From: JBEEOW01 sp041191405
Lineage (GTDB): Bacteria > Bacteroidota > Bacteroidia > Cytophagales > UBA9547
Direction of reading: 5' to 3'
DNA length: 64,000 nucleotides
NCBI GenBank assembly: GCA_041191405.1
Contig: JBEEOW010000022.1
Coordinates: 1-64,000 of the forward strand
The notes under the pieces are model-generated. The model made no database searches, had not been told where the DNA came from, and was given only the letters and a program-made list of their open reading frames with translations. Position 1 is the stretch's first letter; every line of letters begins with the position of its first letter. Both the position numbers and the translations under genes were made by a program. Below are positions 24,209 to 34,500 of this stretch, piece by piece.

Positions 24209-25093
24209 ATGATGAAAAAAAATAAGTTTATTCTAGCAGTATTATTGTTGATACCTAGTTTTATGTTTGCCCAAAGTGATAGTTTGTTAAGTATGCTAGA
24301 TGGTAATCAAGATACCAGTAATGAGCCAGTTGCATACTCATTTAAGGGTACTCGTTTAATTAATATGCATACCATCGAAACCTTGGGTAAAGGATCATTG
24401 GATTTTAGAATTTCGCATAGATTTGGAAATTTTAGTTCGGGTGTTGCTAATTTATGGGGTATTGATGGCCCTGCGGCATTACATTTAGCCTTCGATTATA
24501 GTATTAACGATGATTTTGCAGTTGGTGTAGGAAGGACAAATATTGATCAAATGTATGATGCTTTAGTTAAATATAGATTATTAAAACAAAAGGTTAATAA
24601 CTCTATGCCTATTTCTTTAACTTTGATTGCATCTGCAAATATTATTACAGCTAAGTTTGCTTCAAATGGAGTAGATAAATTTCCTAATGTAAGTAATAGG
24701 TTGGCATATTATTTTCAAGCAATGTTTGCCCGTAAGTTTTCTGAAAAGCTTACAGTTCAGTTAAGTCCTACTTTAGTTCACTATAATTTAGTATTAAATA
24801 CTACTGATAAAAATGATATTTTTGCGAATGCATTTATGTTGAGATATAAGTTAACAAAACGTTTTGCATTAACTGGTGAATATATTGCAAGGTTAAGTAA
24901 ATATACAAGAGAAACGAATTTGTATAGAAATTCAGCTTCGGTTGGTGTGGATATTGAGACTGGTGGTCACGTATTTCAATTATTTGTAACTAATTCTACT
25001 GCAATAAATCCTGTACAGGTAATTCCATACACTGCTACTCAGTGGTCAAAAAATGAAATAAGAATCGGTTTTAATGTTTCTAGGGTATTTTAA
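24209..25093 (+). CDS. DUF5777 family outer membrane beta-barrel protein
   Basis: A 294-residue protein with a signal peptide ('LLIPSFMFAQ'). The 'GTRLINMHTIETLGKGSL' segment, followed by 'DFRISHRFG' and 'VGVGRTNIDQMYDALVKY', is typical of DUF5777. Alternating strands and a terminal 'EIRIGFNVSRVF' ending in Phe fit an outer-membrane barrel. DUF5777 genes in Bacteroidota often lie next to c-type cytochrome or YceI-like genes, as here. The substrate or partner is unknown. It ends the operon before a strong terminator. Confidence 0.8.
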   Translation: MMKKNKFILAVLLLIPSFMFAQSDSLLSMLDGNQDTSNEPVAYSFKGTRLINMHTIETLGKGSLDFRISHRFGNFSSGVANLWGIDGPAALHLAFDYSINDDFAVGVGRTNIDQMYDALVKYRLLKQKVNNSMPISLTLIASANIITAKFASNGVDKFPNVSNRLAYYFQAMFARKFSEKLTVQLSPTLVHYNLVLNTTDKNDIFANAFMLRYKLTKRFALTGEYIARLSKYTRETNLYRNSASVGVDIETGGHVFQLFVTNSTAINPVQVIPYTATQWSKNEIRIGFNVSRVF

Positions 25094-25107
25094 GAATTTA
25101 TATTCGT

Positions 25108-25148
25108 AAAAAAAGGGGCAATTGGTTTTATCAATTGCCCCTTTTTTT
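25108..25148 (+). terminator. Intrinsic terminator of the DUF5777 operon
   Basis: A 17-bp perfect stem (AAAAAGGGGCAATTG / CAATTGCCCC...) with a 7-base loop and a T run. Almost the same hairpin recurs at 26485-26524. Confidence 0.9.
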
Positions 25149-25293
25149 AGTTATTTTTTTTGAGTTTGTTTACTCATGATTTTAAAATTGATTGCAAATA
25201 TCCAAAAGCCAAACTATCTTGCAGAATAAGTTGATTCAACATAACTTATTTTACTCAAATTATTTGTATTTCAAAAGCTACAGAATATAAATT

Positions 25294-26400
25294 ATGAAAA
25301 AATACCTAACAATTTTATTAAGTTTAATTTGTTTGATTGGTAATTTACATGCACAAATCGTAAATATACCAGATAATAACTTTTTAACTGCATTACGGAA
25401 CTCATTGGTTGATTCCAATAATGATGGCCTTATACAATCGTCTGAAGCAAAGCTGGTTACTGTACTAAACGTAAATGAAAATTCAATTACAAATTTAGCC
25501 GGAATAGAAGCATTTGTTAATCTTAAAAGTTTAAATTGTTCATCAAACCAATTAAACAGTATAGACATAAGTCAAAATAAAGAATTAGAGTATCTTGATT
25601 GTAGTTTTAATGTAATTGAAACATTGGATATTAGTCAAAATGTAAAATTGAAGTACTTGGATTGTATAGTGAACTCAATAATATCTTTAGATTTAAGTCA
25701 AAATACAGAACTGACGGAACTAGATATATCTTTTAATAAATTTGACAATATCAACATTAGTAAAAACATTAAACTTCAAAAATTTAAATGTGCTAATAAT
25801 AATATTTCAACATTGGATTTAAAGCAAAATATTGACTTACAAAATTTAGTATGTTCATATAATTATATTCTTGGACTCGACTTAACGATGAACAAGTCTT
25901 TAGTTTCAATTGAATGTGAATCAAACCAAATTAATATACTTGATTTAGTTCAAAACAAACAACTCAAGTCACTTATGTGTCAAAAAAATCTATTAACAAG
26001 TTTAAATGTATCTCAAAATTTGCTTTTAGAAACATTGATTTGTAACTCCAACACTAATTTAAAAACAATTTGTGTTAGCAATGTAGAAAGTGCATCAAAC
26101 AATACACAGTTTAAAAAAGACCCATTAGCAGTATGGTCAGACACTTGTACTATCAGAACTTCAATAATTGAATATGAAAATTATCCAAAAAATATTTTTG
26201 TATATCCCAATCCAAATGAAAATATAATCTTTTTGGGTGATAATTTCATTTCTGTATCCTTGTTCGATATTGTTGGAAATCAAATATTATATTCTCAAAA
26301 TCAATATTTAGACTTAGGTACTCTACCTAATGGAATGTATATTGTTAAAGTTTTGTATTTAGGTCAAAGATTTTTGACTCAAAAAATAATTAAAAATTAA
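25294..26400 (+). CDS. Secreted leucine-rich repeat protein with a T9SS sorting domain
   Basis: A 368-residue protein with a signal peptide (cleavage near 'GNLHAQ'). A cap segment 'IPDNNFLTALRNSLVDSNN' follows, then about ten leucine-rich repeats of 21-23 residues of the 'L..LdcS.N.i..LDiSqN..L' type. The C-terminal sorting domain of about 75 residues has the 'FVYPNPNENIIFLGD' and 'LPNGMYIVKVLYLGQRF' pattern, which directs export by the type IX secretion system. It is probably a surface-bound binding protein. It is a stand-alone gene with terminators on both sides. Confidence 0.88.
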   Translation: MKKYLTILLSLICLIGNLHAQIVNIPDNNFLTALRNSLVDSNNDGLIQSSEAKLVTVLNVNENSITNLAGIEAFVNLKSLNCSSNQLNSIDISQNKELEYLDCSFNVIETLDISQNVKLKYLDCIVNSIISLDLSQNTELTELDISFNKFDNINISKNIKLQKFKCANNNISTLDLKQNIDLQNLVCSYNYILGLDLTMNKSLVSIECESNQINILDLVQNKQLKSLMCQKNLLTSLNVSQNLLLETLICNSNTNLKTICVSNVESASNNTQFKKDPLAVWSDTCTIRTSIIEYENYPKNIFVYPNPNENIIFLGDNFISVSLFDIVGNQILYSQNQYLDLGTLPNGMYIVKVLYLGQRFLTQKIIKN

Positions 26401-26484
26401 ATTGGATTTTGATTACCTGAAACCAATTGTAGGGGATAATTAATCTGTAGTAATTGATGAACTAATAATTTTATTTTATAATTG

Positions 26485-26524
26485 AAAAAGGGGCAATTTG
26501 GTTTTTATCAATTGCCCCTTTTTT
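26485..26524. terminator. Bidirectional terminator
   Basis: A GGGGCAATT / AATTGCCCC stem with A/T arms, nearly identical to the one at 25108. It lies between the convergent LRR and metalloprotease genes. Confidence 0.88.
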
Positions 26525-26527
26525 ATT

Positions 26528-28615
26528 TTATTCGATTATTATTTTAATTGTTTGATTATTGATTTTTAATAAGTATATGCCAGATTTTAAGTAAGTTAAA
26601 TCAATTTCGTTACTTATAACTTTTGTTTTTGTAATAAGTTTACCCACCAAATCATATACTTCAATTTCTTTATCATAATTACCTGTAATTTGAATTTTTC
26701 CATTGCTAGGATTTGGGAATACTGCTATGTCGTTTTCGTGAGTTTGAGTATCAACGCCAGTTATAAAGTCTGATTTAATATTTAAGTTATCAATAAACAA
26801 ATCATTTCCATAACCAGAAATATTAGTGATTCTGAAAATTGCTTCTTTGTTTTGAAATGCACTTAAATCTAATTGAATATTTGACCATTCATTTAACGTA
26901 GGTTTAAAACGGATTGTGTTTGAACTTGTGGCGGTAATTAATTGCGAGCCACCTTTTTTGAATATACTTTGGAAAGATTGCCCACAGTTTGTTGAAATGC
27001 TTATTTCTAAAGTGTCAGAATAGGTTATTCCATTGTCATTTAATGTATTATAAGCATAATCTAAATTAAAATTACTTTGAGGTGTAATAAAATAGTTATT
27101 TGTTTCTAATGTTGATTTTTTGCCAATACCAGCATTTGTTGCATTGTAATTTGCCACTGTATATGCACTCAAACCTGATTTTTTTGATGTTGTAGTTCTT
27201 GTCCAATTAATTGAATTTAATTCAGACGAAATTTTCCAAAAATTTGAATTTAAAGTTTGGTCAAAATTATCAACAAAAGGCAAAATAGATTGATTTAAAT
27301 ATTTTATAGTGTATTCAATAGTATCATTACTATTATTGCCATCATTAAGCAAATTTACTTTTTGTATATATGCTAAAATAGTATTTACACCACCTTTTAA
27401 GTTGATACTTGGTATATTTATATCAATTGAATCTCCAACTGAAAGATTTCCATTCCATTTGTATGTTGGTAAAGTTTGATTGTTTAAAGTTATTCCTAAT
27501 TGAAAAGAGGTGATTGTATTACTACCTTTATTCGTCAATTTAAATTTGTTAATATTTGTTTCTTCACAAGTTGTTGCTTTGTAATTTGATAATTTGATGC
27601 TTAAATCATTTTGAATTAACACAGGGTCAATGCCATTTGAAGTTAGTAAACTTGCTCTAGTTGTTGAAAGAGATGTTCTCATTCTTGCAACCTGACCTTT
27701 GGTAAACATGGTCATACATGCATCATCTGAGTAATCCATAAAGTTATTGAAATTTTCGCCGTTTGCATCTGTAGACGAACATCTAATATGTGGAAAGCTA
27801 GGGCACCCACTATTTGATGCTTGTGCAGGGGGAGTGTCCGATACATTATCATCTCCACAATTTGAGTCACCCCAAATGTGTTTTAGGTTTAAGTAGTGTC
27901 CTACTTCATGGGTTGCCGTTCTACCTAAGTCAAATGGTGGCGAAGTGTTACTAGTTTTATTTCCAAAAGCTTTGGTAGTTATTACAACTCCATCGGTAGC
28001 TGGTGTTTTTGTGTTAGGAAATTGGGCATAGCCAAGTATTGAACCTTCAATTGGGCAAACCCATATATTTAAATATTTACTTGGGTCCCAAGGATCTTTA
28101 CCTCCAGTGCTTGTTTTTTTTACATCATTTAAATCAGGCGAAAAACTAGTTTTATTTGATTGGGTTCTTGTAATTCCAGAAGTGGTTTTACCCGAAGGAT
28201 CTCTCTTGGCAAGCACAAACTGAATCATTGCATCTTCAGCAATTGCTTTAAATGGAGTTGCTGTACTATTAAAGTTAGCATTTAGTTTTCTATAATCTTT
28301 ATTAAGGACATCTAATTGAGATTGAATTGTAGCATCACTTACATTTTGACTTGCAGTATTATATACAATATGAATAACAACAGGAATGTAATATATTGTT
28401 GCATTTGAACGAGAATGTTTATTGGCATTGATTCTTTTTTGAAGTTCAAATTCATGTAAATTGTGTTCATGTCTTAATTGGGGATTTTGTTCATATTCTT
28501 TTTCCAATAATTCATGTGAAACACATCTTACAGGTTTTGATTCTTGCTCTCTTTGAGCAAATGCAAATACATTTAGTAATGTAATTGCACTAATAGTAAT
28601 AAATAATTTTTTCAT
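26528..28615 (-). CDS. M43 family zinc metalloprotease with a T9SS sorting domain
   Basis: A 695-residue secreted protease with a signal peptide (residues 1-20) and a propeptide. The M43 (cytophagalysin/pappalysin) catalytic domain has the zinc motif 'HEVGHYLNLKH' at residues 236-246, where H236, H240 and H246 bind zinc and E237 is the catalytic base, and a Met-turn 'NFMDYSDDACMTMF'. The C-terminal half contains CARDB/Ig-like and jelly-roll-like segments ('FVDNFDQTLNSNFWKIS', 'DLFIDNLNIK'). It ends in a T9SS sorting domain ('DIAVFPNPSNGKIQI'). It would be exported and act on proteins outside the cell. Confidence 0.92.
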   Translation of the reverse strand: MKKLFITISAITLLNVFAFAQREQESKPVRCVSHELLEKEYEQNPQLRHEHNLHEFELQKRINANKHSRSNATIYYIPVVIHIVYNTASQNVSDATIQSQLDVLNKDYRKLNANFNSTATPFKAIAEDAMIQFVLAKRDPSGKTTSGITRTQSNKTSFSPDLNDVKKTSTGGKDPWDPSKYLNIWVCPIEGSILGYAQFPNTKTPATDGVVITTKAFGNKTSNTSPPFDLGRTATHEVGHYLNLKHIWGDSNCGDDNVSDTPPAQASNSGCPSFPHIRCSSTDANGENFNNFMDYSDDACMTMFTKGQVARMRTSLSTTRASLLTSNGIDPVLIQNDLSIKLSNYKATTCEETNINKFKLTNKGSNTITSFQLGITLNNQTLPTYKWNGNLSVGDSIDINIPSINLKGGVNTILAYIQKVNLLNDGNNSNDTIEYTIKYLNQSILPFVDNFDQTLNSNFWKISSELNSINWTRTTTSKKSGLSAYTVANYNATNAGIGKKSTLETNNYFITPQSNFNLDYAYNTLNDNGITYSDTLEISISTNCGQSFQSIFKKGGSQLITATSSNTIRFKPTLNEWSNIQLDLSAFQNKEAIFRITNISGYGNDLFIDNLNIKSDFITGVDTQTHENDIAVFPNPSNGKIQITGNYDKEIEVYDLVGKLITKTKVISNEIDLTYLKSGIYLLKINNQTIKIIIE

Positions 28616-28656
28616 TATTTTGGGGAATTTAAGGTAGATTTTAATTGGAATAATTA

Positions 28657-28860
28657 CTAATTATTTTCAAGGTTAAGGGCTAATATTACTAGCAATACAA
28701 TGTTGATTGTAAACAGAAAAATGTTTTGCTTGTTAATAATTTTGAGATTGTAAAAATTCTTCTTAATTAAAAATTTTTGTTTGAAATAATATTTAATAAA
28801 AAGTACAAATTGCTTAATAAATGATTTCTTAATATCAGTATCGAAGAAGTGATTTTCCAT
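28657..28860 (-). CDS. Possible small membrane protein (doubtful)
   Basis: A 67-codon frame with an ATG and a single hydrophobic C-terminal segment ('IFLFTINIVLLVILAL'). The rest is Lys/Phe/Ile-rich, as expected for AT-rich noncoding DNA. No family is recognised, so it may be chance. Confidence 0.25.
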   Translation of the reverse strand: MENHFFDTDIKKSFIKQFVLFIKYYFKQKFLIKKNFYNLKIINKQNIFLFTINIVLLVILALNLENN

Positions 28861-28993
28861 TTGCTATCTTTATTTTGATTCATTGAATAATTTAAAATTA
28901 TATTTGTTTTGTATAATTTTGTGTATTAAATGTCTCAAAAATGTATGCTAAAATCTCAAAACTACTCTTAAATGCTATTTTAAACATTAAATT

Positions 28994-31336
28994 TTAAATT
29001 GATACTTTCATTTTTGATTTATAATTACTTGGCGTTTCATTAAACTGTTCCTTAAAACATTTAGTAAAATATTGTCTATTTTGGAATCCAACTTCATACA
29101 TAATTTCATTAACATTTAAGTTTGATTCAATTAACAATTCAGCTGCTTTTTTTAATCTAACTTCTTTTACAAACTCTTTTACAGTAAGTTGTTTGTACGA
29201 TTTGAATTTTCTATACAATTGAGCTCTACTTACTCCCAAACCTTTACATAAATCATCCACGTCGAGTTCGGTATCATTTATTTTGTCTAAAACAATTTTT
29301 GTTGCATTAGAAATAAATTGTTCAAGATTTTTATCAATAATTTCACTTGAAATTTCATTAATAATTATAGTGTCCAATGTTTCATTTTCAATAATATTGT
29401 TTTCAGATTTCTTTAAAATATCGTCTGAACTATTTATATAAGGAATTGATACTGAAATTAATGTGCCTTTGTGTAATTCACTTTCAATATTAAATTCACC
29501 ATTAATTTTACTAACTAAATTTTTTACAAATTCAATTCCAATTTCAGAATTTACAACAGTATTTTCTTTATTTGAAATTGGGTTAAGTATCATCTCAATT
29601 TCATCTTCTGATAAACCATCTCCATTATCTTCAATTTCAAAAAGTATTTTATTACTGTCATCAAAGGCATCAATTCTTAGTCGAACTTTTTCGTATTTAT
29701 TACTTTGATTAATTGCATTTAATATCAAGTTAAATAACATTTTTTCAACTATTACTTGGTCAAAAATGCAAATGTATGAAAGTGAATTTGTACTAAATTC
29801 GAGTTTTATATTTTTTGAATTAGCCAAGTCATTGAATGATTCATAAATATTTTTCGAAAAATCGATGATATCAATATTTTGTTTTAAGTCATAAGTAATC
29901 GATTCGTTTTCCAAATTGTTTATCAATTTAGTTAATTGTTGATATTGAGTTTTGAAATTTGTAATGTCTTGATTGTCAATTTTGTTTTGTTCAATTATTT
30001 TATTTACGGGTATTAAAATATGTTCAAATTGATTTTTTAATGAACCCACAAGTTGTTTGTGGTATTGTAATTTTTTTAAATTGATAAAGTGAGTTTTGTC
30101 TTGTTCAACAGCATTTTTAAGCAATTTTAATTTGTTTTTTTGCATATTTCTTAATCTATCAAATATTGAAAATGAAAATAAAATAGATTGAATTAATAGT
30201 GAAATATGGTAACTAAATACTATCCAATAACCGCCAAATATAATTTTTTGGTGACGTAATTCACTTAACGATATCATTAATAAAAATCCTATGGTACCAA
30301 GGAGATAATACCATGATACATTTCTTTTTTTATTATGTAATGCTATTGAAACATAGGTGATTGTAATATATGGAAGCACGTAAAATATAGTTACATTCGG
30401 GCTATCACCTAAGGTTATTAATAATGTAATGTAACTTACAGCATATATTAACCAAGAAAATATGATAAGTTTACCAGCTTTTTGAAATGGCTTTATTTTT
30501 AAATAATTAAAAGTGAAGAGCATATAGAATATTAATATTGCATTAGGGGCAATGTATATACCTAAAATATAACTTAATTCTTGATTTGAGCTCCATAAAT
30601 ATAAGCCACCCATTCTATCCTCTGCTAATGTTCTTATGGTACCCATGATTAATAATCCAATATATAGTGGGTAAACCTTATCTTTTGTAGAGAAAAATAA
30701 TATTAGATTATATATAATCATTGTAAGAATAAATCCATAAAAAATACCAAGGCAAATAAATTCAATTTTTGAAGAGTACATAAATGATTGGTATGAAGTA
30801 ATAAAAAAATTAAATCTACAATAGCCATTAGGGGCAACTTTTACATAGTGAGTTATTGTTTCGTTGTTGTAGCCACAATTTAGATTTAATAGTAAATTTT
30901 TATCTTTAAACTTTCTTATTTCAAAATCAACAGATACTCCTGTAGAGTCAATATTTATAATTTGATTCTTTGAGTTTATTGAATAAATAGTTATTTTTTT
31001 TGCATTAGGGGAATGAATATCAAATATATATGAGTTATCTATAGAGCTGTTTTTGGTGTAAAATCTTAACCAATAGGTAGAGTTTATGTTTTCTTTATTT
31101 GACTGCTTTATTTCTTCATTCGTAAAAAAATACTTTTGATTTTTTTCGTTTAAAATTGAATCTAAATTGAATCTGTTGGTATGGTCAATGTATAATTCAA
31201 TATTTTTATGTGATAATATTTGTTCTTTTTCAAATAGCTGTTTTGAAAGAGTTACTGTGTCAGTATTGTGCATAGCAATACTGCTTTGTATCAATAAAAT
31301 GATACAGATTGAGAATAGGGTTATGTTTTTTTTCAT
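28994..31336 (-). CDS. 7TMR-DISM sensor fused to a histidine-kinase-like ATPase and an AraC DNA-binding domain
   Basis: This 780-residue protein has four parts: signal peptide and periplasmic DISMED2 domain (to about 185), seven membrane helices of the 7TMR-DISM type (about 190-400), a kinase core, and an AraC/XylS helix-turn-helix (about 680-780). The kinase core has a possible degenerate H-box 'FEHILIPVNKII', the N-box 'NLILNAINQS', G1 'EDNGDGLS' and G2 'IGIEFVKNLV'. The AraC part includes 'CKGLGVSRAQLYRKFK' and 'YEVGFQNRQYFTKCFKEQF'. Classical hybrid systems place a receiver domain between kinase and AraC domain, but none is seen here. It lies between two T9SS cargo genes. Confidence 0.85.
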   Translation of the reverse strand: MKKNITLFSICIILLIQSSIAMHNTDTVTLSKQLFEKEQILSHKNIELYIDHTNRFNLDSILNEKNQKYFFTNEEIKQSNKENINSTYWLRFYTKNSSIDNSYIFDIHSPNAKKITIYSINSKNQIINIDSTGVSVDFEIRKFKDKNLLLNLNCGYNNETITHYVKVAPNGYCRFNFFITSYQSFMYSSKIEFICLGIFYGFILTMIIYNLILFFSTKDKVYPLYIGLLIMGTIRTLAEDRMGGLYLWSSNQELSYILGIYIAPNAILIFYMLFTFNYLKIKPFQKAGKLIIFSWLIYAVSYITLLITLGDSPNVTIFYVLPYITITYVSIALHNKKRNVSWYYLLGTIGFLLMISLSELRHQKIIFGGYWIVFSYHISLLIQSILFSFSIFDRLRNMQKNKLKLLKNAVEQDKTHFINLKKLQYHKQLVGSLKNQFEHILIPVNKIIEQNKIDNQDITNFKTQYQQLTKLINNLENESITYDLKQNIDIIDFSKNIYESFNDLANSKNIKLEFSTNSLSYICIFDQVIVEKMLFNLILNAINQSNKYEKVRLRIDAFDDSNKILFEIEDNGDGLSEDEIEMILNPISNKENTVVNSEIGIEFVKNLVSKINGEFNIESELHKGTLISVSIPYINSSDDILKKSENNIIENETLDTIIINEISSEIIDKNLEQFISNATKIVLDKINDTELDVDDLCKGLGVSRAQLYRKFKSYKQLTVKEFVKEVRLKKAAELLIESNLNVNEIMYEVGFQNRQYFTKCFKEQFNETPSNYKSKMKVSI

Positions 31337-31468
31337 AGACTGGGGAATCTATTTATAGGGTATAGAATTAAAAGGGTACTTAATTCTTACAACAAATATA
31401 CTTAAAATAATTATAAAAAATATTTTTATAGTTATATTTATCTTATTTGTGTTAAAATAAAATTAAAA

Positions 31469-31494
31469 TGGGCGAAGTGGTTATTCTTCGCCCA
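31469..31494 (-). terminator. Terminator of the beta-propeller gene
   Basis: A 9-bp perfect stem (TGGGCGAAG / CTTCGCCCA) followed by TTTTAATTTTATTTT on the minus strand, 49 bases after the stop of the 31543 gene. Confidence 0.75.
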
Positions 31495-31542
31495 TAAGTT
31501 ATTATAAATAAAAATGTATAGTTTAAAAAGTCCCCTTGTTTT

Positions 31543-34500
31543 TTATTTCTTAATTAATTTTTGAATAATTTTTTTATCATCAAATTCTAAAACAATAGTG
31601 TAAAGCCCTTTTGCTAATTCACTTACATTTAAAGTTTTATCATTGTTGATTAGTAAAGCTTGTTGTACTAATTTACCTTCTTGATTGTTAATACTAACTT
31701 TAACTTTTCCACCAAGTTTGATACTAACTTCGTCGTACACTGGATTTGGGTAAATTAAATTCGCCATATCAGCTTCTGTCAATCCTGTAGTTGTACATGT
31801 ATCTAGTTTTGCTGTAACTGCTACCATTTTACTTGCACAAGTTGATTTTTCTTGAATTTTCCAATCATATAAATAATAATAGTAATTTGGGTAAGCATCA
31901 CCAGCTGTAGTTCCTGTTATTGATACAACATTATTAACAGTAAATGGGTAAGTTGCACCAGCATCGTTTCTGAATAAATCCGAAGATGTAGGTAAACCAA
32001 TTTTCAAGTTATTCCCAGCTGGAATTTCCATATTTAAAGTAACTACACTTTCGCCATCAGGAATTGTAACAACTTTTTCTACAATAATATTGTCAGCTGA
32101 ATCTTTCAATTGAATTGTTCTAGCTTTTGCTCCTGTTGCATATACTTTCACTGTTTTTAGTGTGAATGGTTTTAATGCGTTGAATATTAATGATTGTCCA
32201 CCTCCATGACTAGCACCCGTACCAATAGTGTTTGTTTTTGGACCAACAGTTGATACTGCACTTGCATTGCTAGTGTTTACAAAAAACTTAGTTGTTTGTT
32301 GTAAATTAGTTGTGTAAATATCTCCTACAAACAATGGGTTAATAGTATCATTACTTGCAAACCAACTTAAGTTTCCACTTGTTTTTGTAGCTGTTAAACT
32401 AACAGATTCTCCTGGATTACAAAAAGTAGCTAAGTTTGGAGTAGGAGCAGTGAAGTCATCAACTGTGATATAATTGTTCATGATAATGGTATCACTACCA
32501 ACTGAATTAGTTACAATTAATTTAACTGAATAGGTTCCTTTTTGATTGTAACTAACAGTTACAGTGTCAGCAGTTGAGGTTGCTGGAGTTCCTCCAGTGA
32601 AAGTCCATTTTCTTGATGTTACATTACCAATTGTAATATCGTCAAACTTAACTTTTATTGATTTACAGCCTTTTGTGTTACTAGCTGTAAATTGGGCTTC
32701 TGGTTTACTTTCAACTGGGTTATACGCTGATGTTTCCCAAATACCTCTGCCATAAGTACCTACTCTTACTTTCTTTGCAGTTTTGTGGTATTCAAGTTGA
32801 CGAATATCAGCTAATGGTAAGTTGTCACTAAATGGAATCCAAGCACTTAAATTTTTATTTTTATAATATACTTGATAGCTCATTGCTACATAAATACCTT
32901 CGTCTGCAGTATTATCAACAGCAATAGCATTTGCACTAAGGTTTGGTAATGAACCTTTTATATTTGTCCAAGTTGTACCAGCATTTGCCGAGTAATAAAC
33001 ACCTGAACTAGTAGCGATGTATACTTTTTTTGCATCAAGTGGGCTAATTGCAATTTGATTTACTGAACCAGCTATTCCTGTTGAAATAGTACTAAATGAA
33101 GTACCTCCATTTGTTGAAAGATACATAGTACTACCTTTTGATACATACACATAATTATTATCAGAAGGTGCAACCTCAATTTCTTCAAGTTGTCCGAATT
33201 GAGAATAAACTAACGACCAACTACTTCCTGCATTGGTACTTTTGTATAAACCTGAAGTACCTCCGTAGTAAATTGTATTTGAATTTTTGGTGTCTTGAGC
33301 TAATGGATTTACCCATGCACCACCTCCTGGTTGTGTAATACTTGCTGTAGATGCACCACCATTGGTAGTTTTGTAAAGTGTACCATTTTGCGACATACCA
33401 TATACAATATTTGCATTTGACCAGTCAATTACTGTATTCATTCCATCGGCAGAATACCAATCTAACCATGCACCATTTTTGTATAAATTTCCACCGTTAT
33501 CTTGGGCACCACCTCCAACCATGGTTGGGTCTGTTTCTGATTGTCCTATTTTGTAATACATTCTAATACCTAAACCTTTAGAAATATCAGTAAAATTATC
33601 TCCTTTATCAGTTGATTTAAAAATACCTCCATCCGAACCAGTGTAAAGTGTATTACATACATATTCTAATTGGTGCATATCACAATGTGTATAACCTGTG
33701 TTGTTAGGGTAAGTCCACTGAGTGGTAGCTGTAAATGATGACCCTCCATTGGTTGATTTCCAAGTGATAATACATCCTAGATGAACTTCTTCTGCATTAG
33801 TAGGTGAGGCTGCCAAACAAAAATTGTAACTACCTTGTCCTGCATCATCATTACCTGATGGTTCATAACCACCATATTTTGTTCCGTTTTGACCACCTGT
33901 AACTCTTGTTGTGAATGTTGCTCCAGCATCAGTTGAACGATACATAGCTCCAAATGCTTGCCCGCTTAATTCAGCAACGTAAACATAATTTGGGTTAGCT
34001 GCAGTAACAGCCAATCTTTTAATTCCAGAGGTTCCCATACTTATAGTAGTAAACGAATTGCCACCATCAGTTGATTTTTGGAAACTTGTACCACAAGCAT
34101 AAATAACATTTGCATTATCAGGTTTAAATCTTAAATCGTAAAAAGTTCCTGATTTAATTTGACTCCAAGTTTTGCCTGCATCAGTACTTTTATATATTCC
34201 TGATGTAGTTGCCGCTAGTACTATTTTATGATTATTTGGATGAACTTCTATTCTTCTTACTGTTCCTGCAATGGTTGCACTATTAAAGCTAGCGCCACCG
34301 TTGTATGAGTATAGCATACCTTTTTCAGTACCAACATATACAGTATCAGGAGAGCCTGCTGCCATACCAATTGCCCAAACATATAATGCTGAAGGGGTAA
34401 TGTTGTCTGTTATTGGTTTCCAGGTAGTTCCACCATTGGTCGTTTTCCATGCTCCACCACCTGGTGAGCCAACATAAATATTATTTTGATTTGCTTCATC

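Noticed and set aside
28657..28860. Real gene status of the 67-codon frame
   Set aside because: Kept only at low confidence; composition is that of AT-rich noncoding DNA.
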